Source: Paraburkholderia acidisoli (GTDB taxonomy: Bacteria > Pseudomonadota > Gammaproteobacteria > Burkholderiales > Burkholderiaceae). Taken from it: a DNA stretch of 64,000 nucleotides. Positions 43,845 through 52,432 of this stretch are shown here, piece by piece. The stretch covers positions 930,001 through 994,000 of the forward strand of contig NZ_CP046914.1 of NCBI RefSeq assembly GCF_009789675.1. Direction: 5' to 3'. The notes under the pieces are model-generated. The model ran no database searches, was not told where the DNA came from, and saw only the letters and a list, made by a program, of their open reading frames with translations. The translations under genes and the position numbers were made by a program. How positions within the stretch are numbered: position 1 is the first letter of the stretch; each line of letters begins with the position of its first letter.

Positions 43845-44276
43845 TCAGCTTGCGGCCTGCGTGAGCGAGAACAATTCGGCGCGCAACGCTTTCGCGCGAT
43901 CGCGCTTCACGTGGCGCTCGAATTCCGCCTGGGCGGCGAGCCACAGCGCATGCGCCTTGTCGTAGCGGCGCAAACCCGCCGCCGAAAGGCGATACACCAG
44001 CGTGCGCGTGTCGTGCTCCGCCGAGGCGCTCAGCACGAGGCCGTCGCGTTGCAACGGCTTGAGCGCGCGCAGCAACGTGGTGCGCTCCATCACGAGGTCG
44101 TCGGAGAGTTCGGCGGCCGTGGCGTCGGGATGGCCGGCGAGACGCGAAAGGATCGTGAATTGCGCGGCCGTGACGTCGGCTTGCGACAGATGGCGCTCGT
44201 AAAGCTGCGTGACGAAACGCGCGGCCTGGCGCAGCGCAAAACAGTTGCATTCCTCGCGAATCACCCGCTTCGTCAT
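43845..44276 (-). CDS. MarR-family transcriptional regulator (paralogue 1)
   Basis: A 143-residue MarR-type winged-helix protein: CFALRQAARFVTQLYERHLS dimer helix, TAAQFTILSRLAGHPDATAA, and recognition segment VMERTTLLRALKPLQRDGLV. It is clearly paralogous to the regulator at 50457-50918 (shared QLYERHLS and VMERTTL). The ATG at 44276 has AGAGGA 7-9 bases upstream; another ATG at 44285 is too close to that site. A 16-bp sequence identical to that at the second gene lies 134 bases upstream. Target not certain; cross-regulation of the emr-type operon is possible. Confidence 0.9.
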   Translation of the reverse strand: MTKRVIREECNCFALRQAARFVTQLYERHLSQADVTAAQFTILSRLAGHPDATAAELSDDLVMERTTLLRALKPLQRDGLVLSASAEHDTRTLVYRLSAAGLRRYDKAHALWLAAQAEFERHVKRDRAKALRAELFSLTQAAS

Positions 44277-44410
44277 CGTCGTCATCCTCTTGCAAGCCTG
44301 GCCGCCACCATGGCGACCGGCCATCTTACGTTCCAGAACGCAGCCGCGAAACCCCGCCTGCGCCGCAAGCGCAGCGTCATGATGCCGCGCTCGCAGATTC
44401 ATTCTAGATA

Positions 44411-44426
44411 TGCATATGCACAGATT
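44411..44426. promoter_or_regulatory. Candidate MarR operator (copy 1)
   Basis: TGCATATGCACAGATT is identical over 16 bases to 50908-50923 and contains the 10-bp palindrome TGCATATGCA. It lies upstream of the first MarR gene, in the same orientation relative to the gene as the second copy. Confidence 0.6.
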
Positions 44427-44505
44427 CAAACGCTTTTGGCGAAAAACACCATTGCGCTCGCCAGGAGGATCGAACCCTGGCGAGCGCGACATCCACGAAA
44501 ACGAC

Positions 44506-45042
44506 TTACGCCACGGCCGGAAAATCGATGGTCGTATCGTTGATGCGGTTCACGAGGTTGGTGAACGTGATCGACGAAACCGCGAGCGCGATTTCCACCA
44601 GTTGACGCTCCGTGTAACCGGCTTCGCGAATCGCGCCAACAGCCGCTGCGGGCACCGTGCCGCGCGTGGTCACGAGCACGCGCACGAACTGCACGAGCGC
44701 GTCGCGCTTCGCGTCGCCGCTGGGCTCGCCCGCGCGCACCAGTTTCATCGTTTCCGGCGACAAACCCGCGTACTTGCCCGCGAGCGTATGCGCGGCCACG
44801 CAGTAATCGCAGCCCGCCACTTCGCTCACGGCGAGCTTGACCGTTTCGATTTCGGCCTTCGAGAGCGTGCCCGCGCTGATCGCCGCCTCGGTGGCGAGCA
44901 TCGCGCCGAGCGCGGCCGGGCTATGCGTGCCGATGGTGGCGTAGGCATTGGGGACCTTGCCGACGGCCTTGCGGATCTTTGCAAACAGATCGGCGGCTTC
45001 GCCGGTGGCGGCATCGGGCTGAATGGCGGAAAGACGGGACAT
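44506..45042 (-). CDS. AhpD-like/carboxymuconolactone-decarboxylase-family protein
   Basis: A 178-residue all-helical protein of the CMD/AhpD family. The redox motif is EVAGCDYCVAAHTLAG, a CxxC three residues before a His, as in alkylhydroperoxidase-type members. Such proteins reduce peroxides or act as general thiol redox enzymes. AGGAG is 8 bases ahead of the ATG at 45042, rejecting a start 13 codons upstream. It is divergent from the AraC-type gene (132-base gap), a pairing that suggests direct regulation. Confidence 0.9.
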   Translation of the reverse strand: MSRLSAIQPDAATGEAADLFAKIRKAVGKVPNAYATIGTHSPAALGAMLATEAAISAGTLSKAEIETVKLAVSEVAGCDYCVAAHTLAGKYAGLSPETMKLVRAGEPSGDAKRDALVQFVRVLVTTRGTVPAAAVGAIREAGYTERQLVEIALAVSSITFTNLVNRINDTTIDFPAVA

Positions 45043-45174
45043 GAGCGACTCCTGATTAACGGGGATGAAATTGCGGGCCATCGTCGACGGCTTGATGCCA
45101 GTCTATTCGCCCGTTGCGGGTCTTTTAATGCCAGAATGGCGCGACTTCATGCTCGATCGTCTCATCCGCCTATC

Positions 45175-46119
45175 ATGGATTTGCTCAGTCGCCTCCTTGC
45201 GCTGATGCCCGTTGCGGGCAAGCTCGACGTGCGCTGCCATTTCGGCGCGCCGTGGCGTATCGACCAAAGCGCCGCCGACGCGCGCGAGATTCGTTATCAC
45301 GTGCTGCTCTCGGGCCGCGCCATCGTCGAAGATTCGCACGGCGCGCCCACGGCCTTGCAGGCGGGCGACATCGTGCTGTTTCCGTCCGGCAGCCCGCACG
45401 TGCTGCACGACGGCAGCGGCGCCGAGCCCGCGCCCGCCGACAAACGCCTCGAACACGGCATTACCGTGGAAACCAATACGGGCGAAGGCGCCGCCGCCGA
45501 CGTGCTGTGCGGGCGCTTCCTGCTGCCCGCCGTGCCGCAACGGCTGCTGCGCGAGAATCTGCCCGCGCGGCTCGTCGTGCACAGCGCGCGCGAAGGCAGC
45601 AGCGTGCCCGAGCGGCTCGTGCGTCTGATCGCGCTGCTGCGCGACGAAGCGTACGAAGCCGCGCCCGGCAGCGTGTCGCTCGTGAACCATCTTTCGGGCG
45701 CGCTGTTCGCGCTCACGCTGCGCTATGCGAGCGACACCGACGCGCCGCCGCGCGGCCTGCTCGCGCTCGCGCAGCGCCCGCGCCTGCAGCCCGCCATCGA
45801 CGCCATGTTCGAAACGCCGGGCAAGGCGTGGACGCTGCCCGAACTCGCCGAGCTATGCCACATGTCGCGCGCGACCTTCGCGCGGCACTTCGACGAAGCG
45901 ATCGGCCGTTCCGCCTCCGACGTGCTCACGGACATTCGCATGACGCTCGCGGGCCGCATGCTCGCGCAGGGCAATCAGCCCGTGGCGGAGATCGGCGAGT
46001 TCGTGGGCTATCAATCGGACGCCGCGTTCCAGCGCGGTTTCAAGCGCCACGTGGGCATGACGCCCGCGCAATGGCGCTCGCTCGCGCGCGAGGGCAATGC
46101 GCCCGCGCTCGCCGAATAA
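45175..46119 (+). CDS. AraC-family regulator with cupin-like N-terminal domain
   Basis: A 314-residue regulator. The N-terminal half is a cupin_6-type sensor (YHVLLSGRAIVEDSHGAPTA; LQAGDIVLFPSGSPHVLHDG); the C-terminal AraC domain has two helix-turn-helix motifs (WTLPELAELCHMSRATFARH; VAEIGEFVGYQSDAAFQRGF) followed by KRHVGMTPAQWR. Cupin_6 AraC proteins commonly control a neighbouring oxidoreductase in response to a reactive or aromatic compound. Divergent from the AhpD-like gene. The ATG at 45175 fits the family; the frame upstream overlaps the neighbour and is not coding. Confidence 0.91.
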   Translation: MDLLSRLLALMPVAGKLDVRCHFGAPWRIDQSAADAREIRYHVLLSGRAIVEDSHGAPTALQAGDIVLFPSGSPHVLHDGSGAEPAPADKRLEHGITVETNTGEGAAADVLCGRFLLPAVPQRLLRENLPARLVVHSAREGSSVPERLVRLIALLRDEAYEAAPGSVSLVNHLSGALFALTLRYASDTDAPPRGLLALAQRPRLQPAIDAMFETPGKAWTLPELAELCHMSRATFARHFDEAIGRSASDVLTDIRMTLAGRMLAQGNQPVAEIGEFVGYQSDAAFQRGFKRHVGMTPAQWRSLAREGNAPALAE

Positions 46120-46162
46120 CGCGTCGCTTGCCGCGTCCATGACCGCGTCAATTGAAGCGTGC

Positions 46163-47644
46163 TCACATGGCCGCAGCCGGTTCGCGCGAGGCGATCACGT
46201 CGCCGCTCTGGCTCCAGCCGCCGCCCAGCGAGCGATACAACGCAACCGCCGCGAGCGCGTGTTCGCGGCGCGCGTCGTTGAGCAGGTCTTCGTCGGCGAG
46301 CCAGGTTTGCTGCGCGCTGAGCACATCGAGAAAGTCGGTGGCGCCGCCCTTGTAGAGCTGATTCGCGAGCTTGAGCGATTGTGCGGAAGACGTCACCGCG
46401 TCGGTTAGCTGCTGCGTCTGGTCGCCCGCGCTCACGAGATCGCTGCGGCTGTCCTCCACTTCGCGCAGCGCCTGCAACATCGTCTGCTGCAACTTCAGCT
46501 GCGATTCGCGCATGCGGCTTTCGCTCTGATCGATGTCGGCGGTGATACGGCCCGCGTTGAAGATCGGGCTGGTTGCGCCGAGCGCCGCGCTGAACAGATT
46601 GTCGGTAAGTGCAGGCATGCCGAGATACGAGGCGGCGAGCACGCCGTCGCTCAAGTTGAGCGAGAACTTCGGATAACGCTCGGCGCGCGCCACGCCCACT
46701 TCGGCCGCGCGCTGCTGCACCGTTGCGTAGGCGGCCTGCACGTCGGGGCGGCGCAGCAGCGCTTCCGAGGGCAGCAGTTGCGGCACGTTCGAAGGCGCGA
46801 CGGGAATGGACGCGGCCCGCGCGAGCGCGAGTTGCGCGACTGCTTCCGGCGTGCGGCCCGTGTACACGGCGATCAGGTTCAGTTGATGGTCGATGCTCGA
46901 TTGCGCGCGCGGCAGGCGTGCCTGCAATTCGCTCAACTGCGTCTGCGCGCGCGTGACGTCGAGTTGCGTGGAAAGCCCGTATTTCAGCCTATCCTGGGTG
47001 AGCGTCAAGGTGTGTTTGCGGATCTCCAGGTTGTCCTGAAGAATTTTCAGTTCCGCCTGGGCCCACCGCAAATCGACGTACGCCGAAGCCGTGTCCGCCG
47101 CGAGCGCGAGGCGCACCGCATCGAGCGCATGCTGCTGGCCCACGAGATTCGCCTGCGCCGCCAGCAGGTCGAGCCGCTCGCCGCCAAACACGTCGGGAGC
47201 CCAGCTGAGCGCGAGTCCCGCGCCCGCCTGCTTCACGTAGCCGAGCGGCGGCGGCGTGTTTTGCCGCGCATACGCGCCTTGCGCCTTGAAGTCGAGTTGC
47301 GGCAGCAGCACCGCGTGCTTTTGCGTGGTGATCGACTGCGCCTGCTTCACGCGTTCGGCGGCGGCCTGCAAGTCGAGGTTGCCGTCGAATACCGAAGCGA
47401 GCAGCGCATCGAGCGTCGGATCGTTGAATTGCGCCCACCACGTACGCGCATCGACGGCATTTTGCGGCGCGTCGATCCGCCATGCCGCGGGCGCTGTCTG
47501 TTGCACCGTGGCGGGCAGATCGGCGTGTTGCGCCGGGCCGAGCGCGCACGCGGCCAGTGCCGCCGCGGCGAGCACCGTGAGCATCGCGCGCAGCGGCTGG
47601 ATGGAAAGGCTCGACAGCGAGCGCGAGCGTTCAGCGGATGACAT
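46163..47644 (-). CDS. Efflux outer-membrane lipoprotein (OprM/NodT family)
   Basis: A 493-residue outer-membrane factor. The signal ends in the lipobox LAAC (LTVLAAAALAACALGP). Repeated helical hairpins typical of the TolC fold include FDGNLDLQAAAERVKQAQSI, LKYGLSTQLDVTRAQTQLSE, LLPSEALLRRPDVQAAYATV and LANQLYKGGATDFLDVLSAQ. It forms the trimeric exit duct of a tripartite pump with the EmrB-type and EmrA-type proteins encoded just upstream. GAGG lies before the ATG at 47644, 20 bases after the emrB stop. It is the last gene of the operon. Confidence 0.94.
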   Translation of the reverse strand: MSSAERSRSLSSLSIQPLRAMLTVLAAAALAACALGPAQHADLPATVQQTAPAAWRIDAPQNAVDARTWWAQFNDPTLDALLASVFDGNLDLQAAAERVKQAQSITTQKHAVLLPQLDFKAQGAYARQNTPPPLGYVKQAGAGLALSWAPDVFGGERLDLLAAQANLVGQQHALDAVRLALAADTASAYVDLRWAQAELKILQDNLEIRKHTLTLTQDRLKYGLSTQLDVTRAQTQLSELQARLPRAQSSIDHQLNLIAVYTGRTPEAVAQLALARAASIPVAPSNVPQLLPSEALLRRPDVQAAYATVQQRAAEVGVARAERYPKFSLNLSDGVLAASYLGMPALTDNLFSAALGATSPIFNAGRITADIDQSESRMRESQLKLQQTMLQALREVEDSRSDLVSAGDQTQQLTDAVTSSAQSLKLANQLYKGGATDFLDVLSAQQTWLADEDLLNDARREHALAAVALYRSLGGGWSQSGDVIASREPAAAM

Positions 47645-47664
47645 AGAAAACCTCGGCAAAGAAC

Positions 47665-49281
47665 TCAATGGGCGTCGGGCGACGGACCGCCCATCGTGAT
47701 GGGCCGCGAAAACGCCACGCAGGCAATGGCGACCACGAAACACAGCGAGAGCATGAAGAACGTGTCGGAGAACGTCATGACGAGCGCCTCGCGCAGGACC
47801 AGCGCGTGCAGTTGCGCGAGTCCCGCCTGCGTGGTGTCGAGCGCGTCGCCGGCCACCGCGTTCCAGTGCGCCGTGCTGCCCGCGAGCAAGCCCTGCACTT
47901 GCGGCACGCCCGCGGAAATGTGCTCGTTCAGGCGCAGGTAATGAAAGTTGAGGCGGTCGTTGAGCATGGTCGCGCTCACGGCAATGCCGATCGCACCGCC
48001 GAGGTTCCGCATCAGATTGAACAAGCCGCTCGCGGACTTGAGCCGCGCGGGCGGCAGCGAACCCAGCGACATCGTCACGATCGGCGGAATGGCGAACTGC
48101 TGGCCGATACCGCGCAGCGCCTGCGGCAGGAGGAACTGCTGCCAGCCCCAGTCGTGCGTGAGCGGCACGTACAGATAACAGCCGAGCCCGAACAGCACGA
48201 GGCCGAACAGCATCAGCGACCGCATGCTGAAGTGCCGCGTGCAGTAGGCGTAAGCGCCAATCGACATCAGCTGGAACGCGCCCACCGAAAGCAGCGACAA
48301 ACCGATTTGCAGCGAGCTATAGCCGCGCACTTCCGCGAGAAACAGCGGCGTGAGATACACGGCCACGAAAATGCCGATGCCGGTGACGAACGACAGCAAA
48401 CTGCCGATGCCGAAGTTACGCACGCTCAGCGCACGCAAATCGACGATGGCTTCTTTCGCCGTGAGCGCGTGCACGATGAAAAGAAAGCCGCTGATCGCCG
48501 AGATCCACGTACACGCAATGATGACGGAATCTCCGAACCAGTTTTTACGCGGCCCTTCTTCCAGCACGTATTCGAGGCAGCCGAGAAACAGGCACATGAG
48601 CGCGATGCCGAGATAGTCGCCGCGTTTGAGCAGCGCGAGATCGGGCTTGTCGATATGCACGTACTTCGGCACGAGCACGGCCACGGCAATACCGGGCACG
48701 AGGTTCAGATAGAACAGCCAGTGCCACGACCACTGGTCCGTGATCCAGCCGCCGATCACGGGGCCGAGCGTGGGCGCGAGCGAGGCGAGCGCGCCGATGG
48801 TCGTGGCGGCGATCAGGCGTTGCTTGCCGGGAAACAGCACGAATGCGGTCGTAAACACCGTGGGAATCATTGCCGCGCCCAACGCGCCTTGCAGCGCGCG
48901 AAACGCGATCATCGAGTTGATGTCCCACGCGAGACCGCACAGCATGCTCGTGGCCGTGAAGCCCACGGCCGAGGCCACGAACAGCCAGCGCGTGGAGAAC
49001 ACTTTCGAGAGCCAGCCCGACATCGGAATCACCATGATTTCGGCGATCAGATACGCGGTCTGCACCCACGAGAGTTCGTCCTGGCTCGCGGAAAGGCCGC
49101 CGCCGATATCGCGCAACGAAGAAGCGACAATCTGGATATCGAGCGTGGCCATGAAAAAGCCGATGCACATCAGCGCGAATGCGAAGGCACGTTGCGCGAG
49201 CGGCTGCTCGTGCGGCGCCAGCGTGGGATCGTGCGCCTCGTGGGGCGCTTTCGGCGCGACGGCAGGGGTCGTGGCGTTCAT
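47665..49281 (-). CDS. DHA2-family drug:proton antiporter (EmrB type)
   Basis: A 538-residue MFS exporter with 14 helices. DHA2 markers are MATLDIQIVASSLRDIGGGL in helix 1, ELSWVQTAYLIAEIMVIPMS in helix 2, and motif C-like TIGALASLAPTLGPVIGGWI in helix 5, characteristic of antiporters. It expels hydrophobic toxins or drugs with EmrA and an outer-membrane duct. GAGGAG sits 9 bases before the ATG at 49281; translation further upstream would enter the emrA gene. It is 11 bases from the emrA stop. Confidence 0.95.
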   Translation of the reverse strand: MNATTPAVAPKAPHEAHDPTLAPHEQPLAQRAFAFALMCIGFFMATLDIQIVASSLRDIGGGLSASQDELSWVQTAYLIAEIMVIPMSGWLSKVFSTRWLFVASAVGFTATSMLCGLAWDINSMIAFRALQGALGAAMIPTVFTTAFVLFPGKQRLIAATTIGALASLAPTLGPVIGGWITDQWSWHWLFYLNLVPGIAVAVLVPKYVHIDKPDLALLKRGDYLGIALMCLFLGCLEYVLEEGPRKNWFGDSVIIACTWISAISGFLFIVHALTAKEAIVDLRALSVRNFGIGSLLSFVTGIGIFVAVYLTPLFLAEVRGYSSLQIGLSLLSVGAFQLMSIGAYAYCTRHFSMRSLMLFGLVLFGLGCYLYVPLTHDWGWQQFLLPQALRGIGQQFAIPPIVTMSLGSLPPARLKSASGLFNLMRNLGGAIGIAVSATMLNDRLNFHYLRLNEHISAGVPQVQGLLAGSTAHWNAVAGDALDTTQAGLAQLHALVLREALVMTFSDTFFMLSLCFVVAIACVAFSRPITMGGPSPDAH

Positions 49282-49292
49282 CGCAGTACTCC

Positions 49293-50384
49293 TCAATGCG
49301 CGGCGTCTTGCGCGCTCGCGAGATGCACCTTCACGTACGCGGAGAGACCCGGACGCAGCGCGTGCTCGCTGCCCTGCGGCACGTCGAGGCGGATCCGCAC
49401 GGGCACGCGCTGCACGATCTTCGTGAAGTTGCCGGTGGCGTTCTCGGGCGGCAGCACGCTGAACGTCGCGCCCGTGGCCGGCGCGAGGCTTTCCACCGTG
49501 CCGTGCAGTGTGCCGCTCGACGCGTCGAGTTCCACGTCGGCGCGATCGCCCGCATGCATCTTCCTGAGCTGGTCTTCCTTGAAGTTCGCGTCCACCCACA
49601 GGCCCGCGTCCGGCACCACGGTCAGCAGCGGCACGCCCACGTTCGCGAGCATGCCCACGCGCGCCGTGCGATTGCCGATATAACCGTCGACGGGCGCCGT
49701 CAGCGTGGTGTATTCCACGTTGAGTTGCGCGAGACGCTGGTTCGCCTGCGCCGTTTGCACACGCGCCTGGGCGTCGCCGATCTGCGCGGCCAGCACCGCG
49801 AGCTGACGCTGCGCCGCCAGCACCGAGGCGCCGCTCTTCGCCACCGAAGCCTGCGCTTTCGCGTAGTCGGCGTCGGCGCGTTCGACCAGTTGATTCGACA
49901 CCGCGTCGTCTTTCACGAGCGCGCGATACCGCGTCTGGTCTTCGCCGCTGCGCGTGAGTTCCGCGTTCGACGCGCGCACTTCGGCCTGGCTCTGATTGAT
50001 GACCGCCTGTTGCAGCGACTGACGCGCCTCGAGTTCGTCCACGGCGGCCCGCGCGCTCGCGACTTCGGCATTCGCCTGTGCGAGCTTCGCGTCGTAGTCG
50101 CGCGCGTCGAGACGCAGCAGCACCTGGCCCGCGTGCACGCGCTGGTTGTCCTGCACGAGAATGTCGGAGACGAAGCCGCTCACGCGCGGCGCCATCACGG
50201 TGACGTTGCCGCCCACATAGGCGTCGTCGGTGCTTTCGATGAAGCGCAGCACCAGATACCAGTAGCCGGCGGCGGCCGCCAGCACCAGCACGACCGCGCC
50301 AAGCGCGAGACGCATGCGCGACGTGCGCGTGCGGGCTTGCGCCTTGGCCGGCTCGCCCGTAACGGGAGTGGAAGGACTCGACAT
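49293..50384 (-). CDS. HlyD/EmrA-family membrane-fusion protein
   Basis: A 363-residue periplasmic adaptor. One N-terminal membrane anchor (LALGAVVLVLAAAAGYWYLV, about residues 25-45) is followed by the barrel-sandwich halves DDAYVGGNVTVMAPRVSGFV and LNVEYTTLTAPVDGYIGNRT flanking a long alpha hairpin (about residues 90-190, coiled-coil), then a beta-barrel region. It links the EmrB-type pump to the outer-membrane duct. AGG precedes the ATG at 50384. A near-palindromic MarR-type site covers bases 12-23 upstream of the start, so repression at this point is likely. Confidence 0.94.
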   Translation of the reverse strand: MSSPSTPVTGEPAKAQARTRTSRMRLALGAVVLVLAAAAGYWYLVLRFIESTDDAYVGGNVTVMAPRVSGFVSDILVQDNQRVHAGQVLLRLDARDYDAKLAQANAEVASARAAVDELEARQSLQQAVINQSQAEVRASNAELTRSGEDQTRYRALVKDDAVSNQLVERADADYAKAQASVAKSGASVLAAQRQLAVLAAQIGDAQARVQTAQANQRLAQLNVEYTTLTAPVDGYIGNRTARVGMLANVGVPLLTVVPDAGLWVDANFKEDQLRKMHAGDRADVELDASSGTLHGTVESLAPATGATFSVLPPENATGNFTKIVQRVPVRIRLDVPQGSEHALRPGLSAYVKVHLASAQDAAH

Positions 50385-50395
50385 GTCGTTTACCT

Positions 50396-50407
50396 GTGCA
50401 TATACAC
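50396..50407. promoter_or_regulatory. Candidate MarR operator upstream of emrA
   Basis: GTGCATATACAC, one base away from the perfect palindrome GTGCATATGCAC found at the MarR gene start. It is immediately upstream of the emrA ribosome site and between the MarR stop and the efflux operon. Confidence 0.6.
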
Positions 50408-50456
50408 TGCTGAAGATGAAAAAACGCCGCGAAAACACGCGACGCAACCCTTGAAG

Positions 50457-50918
50457 CTAAACCGCGCGCGTGATGCGAAACAACTCGCGCCGCAGCCACG
50501 CCGCGCGCTGCGCGCCGAAGCGATGCTCGAACTCGTCCTGCGCGGCGCGCCAATGCACGTGCGCGGCGTGGAGCCGCGCGCGGCCCGCCGGCGTGAGCGC
50601 GAGACGGCGGCGCCGCTCGCGGTCGTGCGGCGTGTCGGTCACCAGCGCCGCGCGCAACAGCGGCCGCAGCGCGCGCACGAGCGTGGTGCGTTCCATCACC
50701 ATCGACCGCGCGAGTTCCGCCATCGTCAGGCTGGACATGCGCCCCAGTTCGCCGAGAATGCTGAACTGCGTGGGCGTGAGGCCGACCGCGCTCAGATGAC
50801 GCTCGTAAAGCTGCGACAGATGACGCGCCGCCTGGCGCACGGCGAAACAGTCGTCGTGTTCGGGCGATTGATCGACGGTTGAGTCGAGCAGGGTTGACGC
50901 GTCATTGTGCATATGCAC
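50457..50918 (-). CDS. MarR-family regulator of the efflux operon (paralogue 2)
   Basis: A 153-residue MarR-type regulator: CFAVRQAARHLSQLYERHLS dimerisation helix, TPTQFSILGELGRMSSLTMA, recognition part MVMERTTLVRALRPLLRAAL and wing DTPHDRERRRRLALTPAG. It is the first gene of a regulator-emrA-emrB-outer-membrane run, the classical arrangement for a self-regulated, drug-inducible pump. Start codon options are GTG at 50918 and ATG at 50912; both lie within a perfect 14-bp palindrome, so binding would block its own expression. It is close in sequence to the protein at 43845-44276. Confidence 0.92.
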   Translation of the reverse strand: MHMHNDASTLLDSTVDQSPEHDDCFAVRQAARHLSQLYERHLSAVGLTPTQFSILGELGRMSSLTMAELARSMVMERTTLVRALRPLLRAALVTDTPHDRERRRRLALTPAGRARLHAAHVHWRAAQDEFEHRFGAQRAAWLRRELFRITRAV

Positions 50919-50919
50919 A
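50906..50919. promoter_or_regulatory. Perfect 14-bp palindrome at the MarR start codon
   Basis: TGTGCATATGCACA reads identically on both strands and contains the candidate start codons of the MarR gene. Together with 44411-44426 and 50396-50407 it defines a shared core RTGCATATRCAC. Confidence 0.7.
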
Positions 50920-51013
50920 GATTAGAGCGCGCAATCGCGCAAGACAATGGTCAGACCCGACATCAGATTATGGTCGCGCCGACAACAATGGCCGCTCGGG
51001 CGCAGCGAAACTT

Positions 51014-51967
51014 TCATTTCGCCTTCGCTGCGAGGGGCGCGCCGTGGCTCGCGTCATTGGCCGCGTCGTGAGTGACATCGTCGAAAAACGAGGTGGCGTG
51101 GTCGATGAACGCGCGCACTTTCGCGGGCAATAGCGTGCGCGTGGTGTAGGCGAGGCGAATCTCGATGTACATGTCGACGATCGGAAAGTCGTCGAGCAGC
51201 GTGACGAGCGCGCCGCTTTTCAGGTCCTGATGCACCAGCGCCGTGGGCAGAATGCCGATACCGAAGCCCTCCAGCACCATCGCCCGGTTGAACTCGGGAT
51301 TGTTCGAAGCGATGTCGTGGCGCATGGGCACGATCACTTCTTCGTCGCCCACGCGAAACGCCAGGTTGGGCTTGCGGATGGACGGCGGCATGGGCACGAA
51401 CGCGTGCTCGGCGAGATCGGCAGGATGGTGCGGCGTGCCGCGCGCGGCGAGATACGCGGGCGTGGTCACGAGCGTGAGCGGAATGCGCTCGAGCAGGCGC
51501 GTGACGGTCGAATCGTTGTTGAGCATGAACGGCAGCACGAGGCCGAGATCGTAACCGTCCGCGATCAGATCGACGGGACGCTCGGTGAGCATGACGTCGA
51601 GATTGACCTTGGGATGCGCGCGCTTGAAGCTCGCGATGAGCGGCACGAGCCGGTTCACGGTGGCCGTGGTGTGCGCGACGAGGCGCAACACGCCGTTCGC
51701 CTCGCGCGTTTGCACGGTGGCGTCGGCTTCGAGCGCGTCGAGATCGTCGAGCACGCGGCAACAGCCTTCGTAGAAACGCTCGGCCGCTTCGGTGAGCGAG
51801 ACCGCGCGCGTGCTGCGATGAAACAGGCGGCTGTTCAGGCGCTTTTCGAGCCGCGCGATGGCGCGCGACACGACGGGCGTGGTGAGGCTGTGCATGTCGG
51901 CGGCGCGCGTGAAGCTGCGCGCCTCGACGACGGAGCGGAAGATCCGCAAGCTGTCGATATAGTCCAT
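51014..51967 (-). CDS. LysR-family transcriptional regulator
   Basis: A 317-residue LysR regulator. Winged helix at residues 1-65 (MDYIDSLRIFRSVVEARSFT; SRAIARLEKRLNSRLFHRST), effector domain thereafter (LVAHTTATVNRLVPLIASFK; YDLGLVLPFMLNNDSTVTRL; LVTTPAYLAARGTPHHPADL). The CrgA/DmlR-like MDYIDSLRIF start supports the ATG at 51967 over an upstream Arg/Ala-rich extension. No divergent target gene is obvious; the efflux MarR gene lies 95 bases downstream on the same strand and the winged-helix gene is upstream. Confidence 0.91.
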   Translation of the reverse strand: MDYIDSLRIFRSVVEARSFTRAADMHSLTTPVVSRAIARLEKRLNSRLFHRSTRAVSLTEAAERFYEGCCRVLDDLDALEADATVQTREANGVLRLVAHTTATVNRLVPLIASFKRAHPKVNLDVMLTERPVDLIADGYDLGLVLPFMLNNDSTVTRLLERIPLTLVTTPAYLAARGTPHHPADLAEHAFVPMPPSIRKPNLAFRVGDEEVIVPMRHDIASNNPEFNRAMVLEGFGIGILPTALVHQDLKSGALVTLLDDFPIVDMYIEIRLAYTTRTLLPAKVRAFIDHATSFFDDVTHDAANDASHGAPLAAKAK

Positions 51968-52034
51968 GGCCTTGGCGAGAAGTCGGGTTGGCTCGCGTAG
52001 CTTACGGGTTTGCGAGCCGGCTTGCCTGGCGCGC

Positions 52035-52421
52035 CTAGTTTTCGCGCGGGCTGCCCTCGCCGCCACGGGTGCCGCCCTCACCGCCTTCGTCGCCTTCGCC
52101 AAACACTTCCGCGCAAAACGTCCTACCGTCTTCGGAAAGACTGGCCGAGCCGCTGCCGTCCTCGGCGAACGTCGTGACCACGAGACCGCTGTCCACGAGC
52201 GCCGTCAATTGTCTGCGTAATCCGCTCATCGGTACGCCGGATTGCTTCGAGAGCTTGGCGAGCGACCACGCGCGGCGCGCGCGTTCGTCGCCGGTGCGGG
52301 CTTCGCGTTCGGCGCGCCAAAGCTGTTCGAGCACGGCCACCAGCACCGGATCGACACCCTGATCGCTCTCGTCGCCCTGATCTTCCCGATCGTCTGGGCC
52401 GTCGTTCGCTTCGTCGTTCAT
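52035..52421 (-). CDS. Small winged-helix-like protein
   Basis: A 128-residue acidic protein. The first 28 residues are Asp/Glu-rich (NDEANDGPDDREDQGDESDQ), then a helical domain reading VLVAVLEQLWRAEREARTGD, and a winged-helix-like core: WSLAKLSKQSGVPMSGLRRQ, LTALVDSGLVVTTFAEDGSG, SLSEDGRTFCAEVF. The tail is Gly/Glu-rich. It resembles ArsR/MarR-like DNA-binding folds, but no family is certain. GAGGAG is 9 bases before the ATG at 52421. It starts 11 bases after the MocR-type stop, so the pair is probably co-transcribed. Confidence 0.78.
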   Translation of the reverse strand: MNDEANDGPDDREDQGDESDQGVDPVLVAVLEQLWRAEREARTGDERARRAWSLAKLSKQSGVPMSGLRRQLTALVDSGLVVTTFAEDGSGSASLSEDGRTFCAEVFGEGDEGGEGGTRGGEGSPREN

Positions 52422-52432
52422 CGTCTGTCTCC

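Noticed and set aside
44410..45174. Upstream extension of the AraC-type gene at 45175
   Set aside because: It would overlap the whole AhpD-like gene on the other strand and lacks similarity to regulators; the cupin domain begins at 45175.
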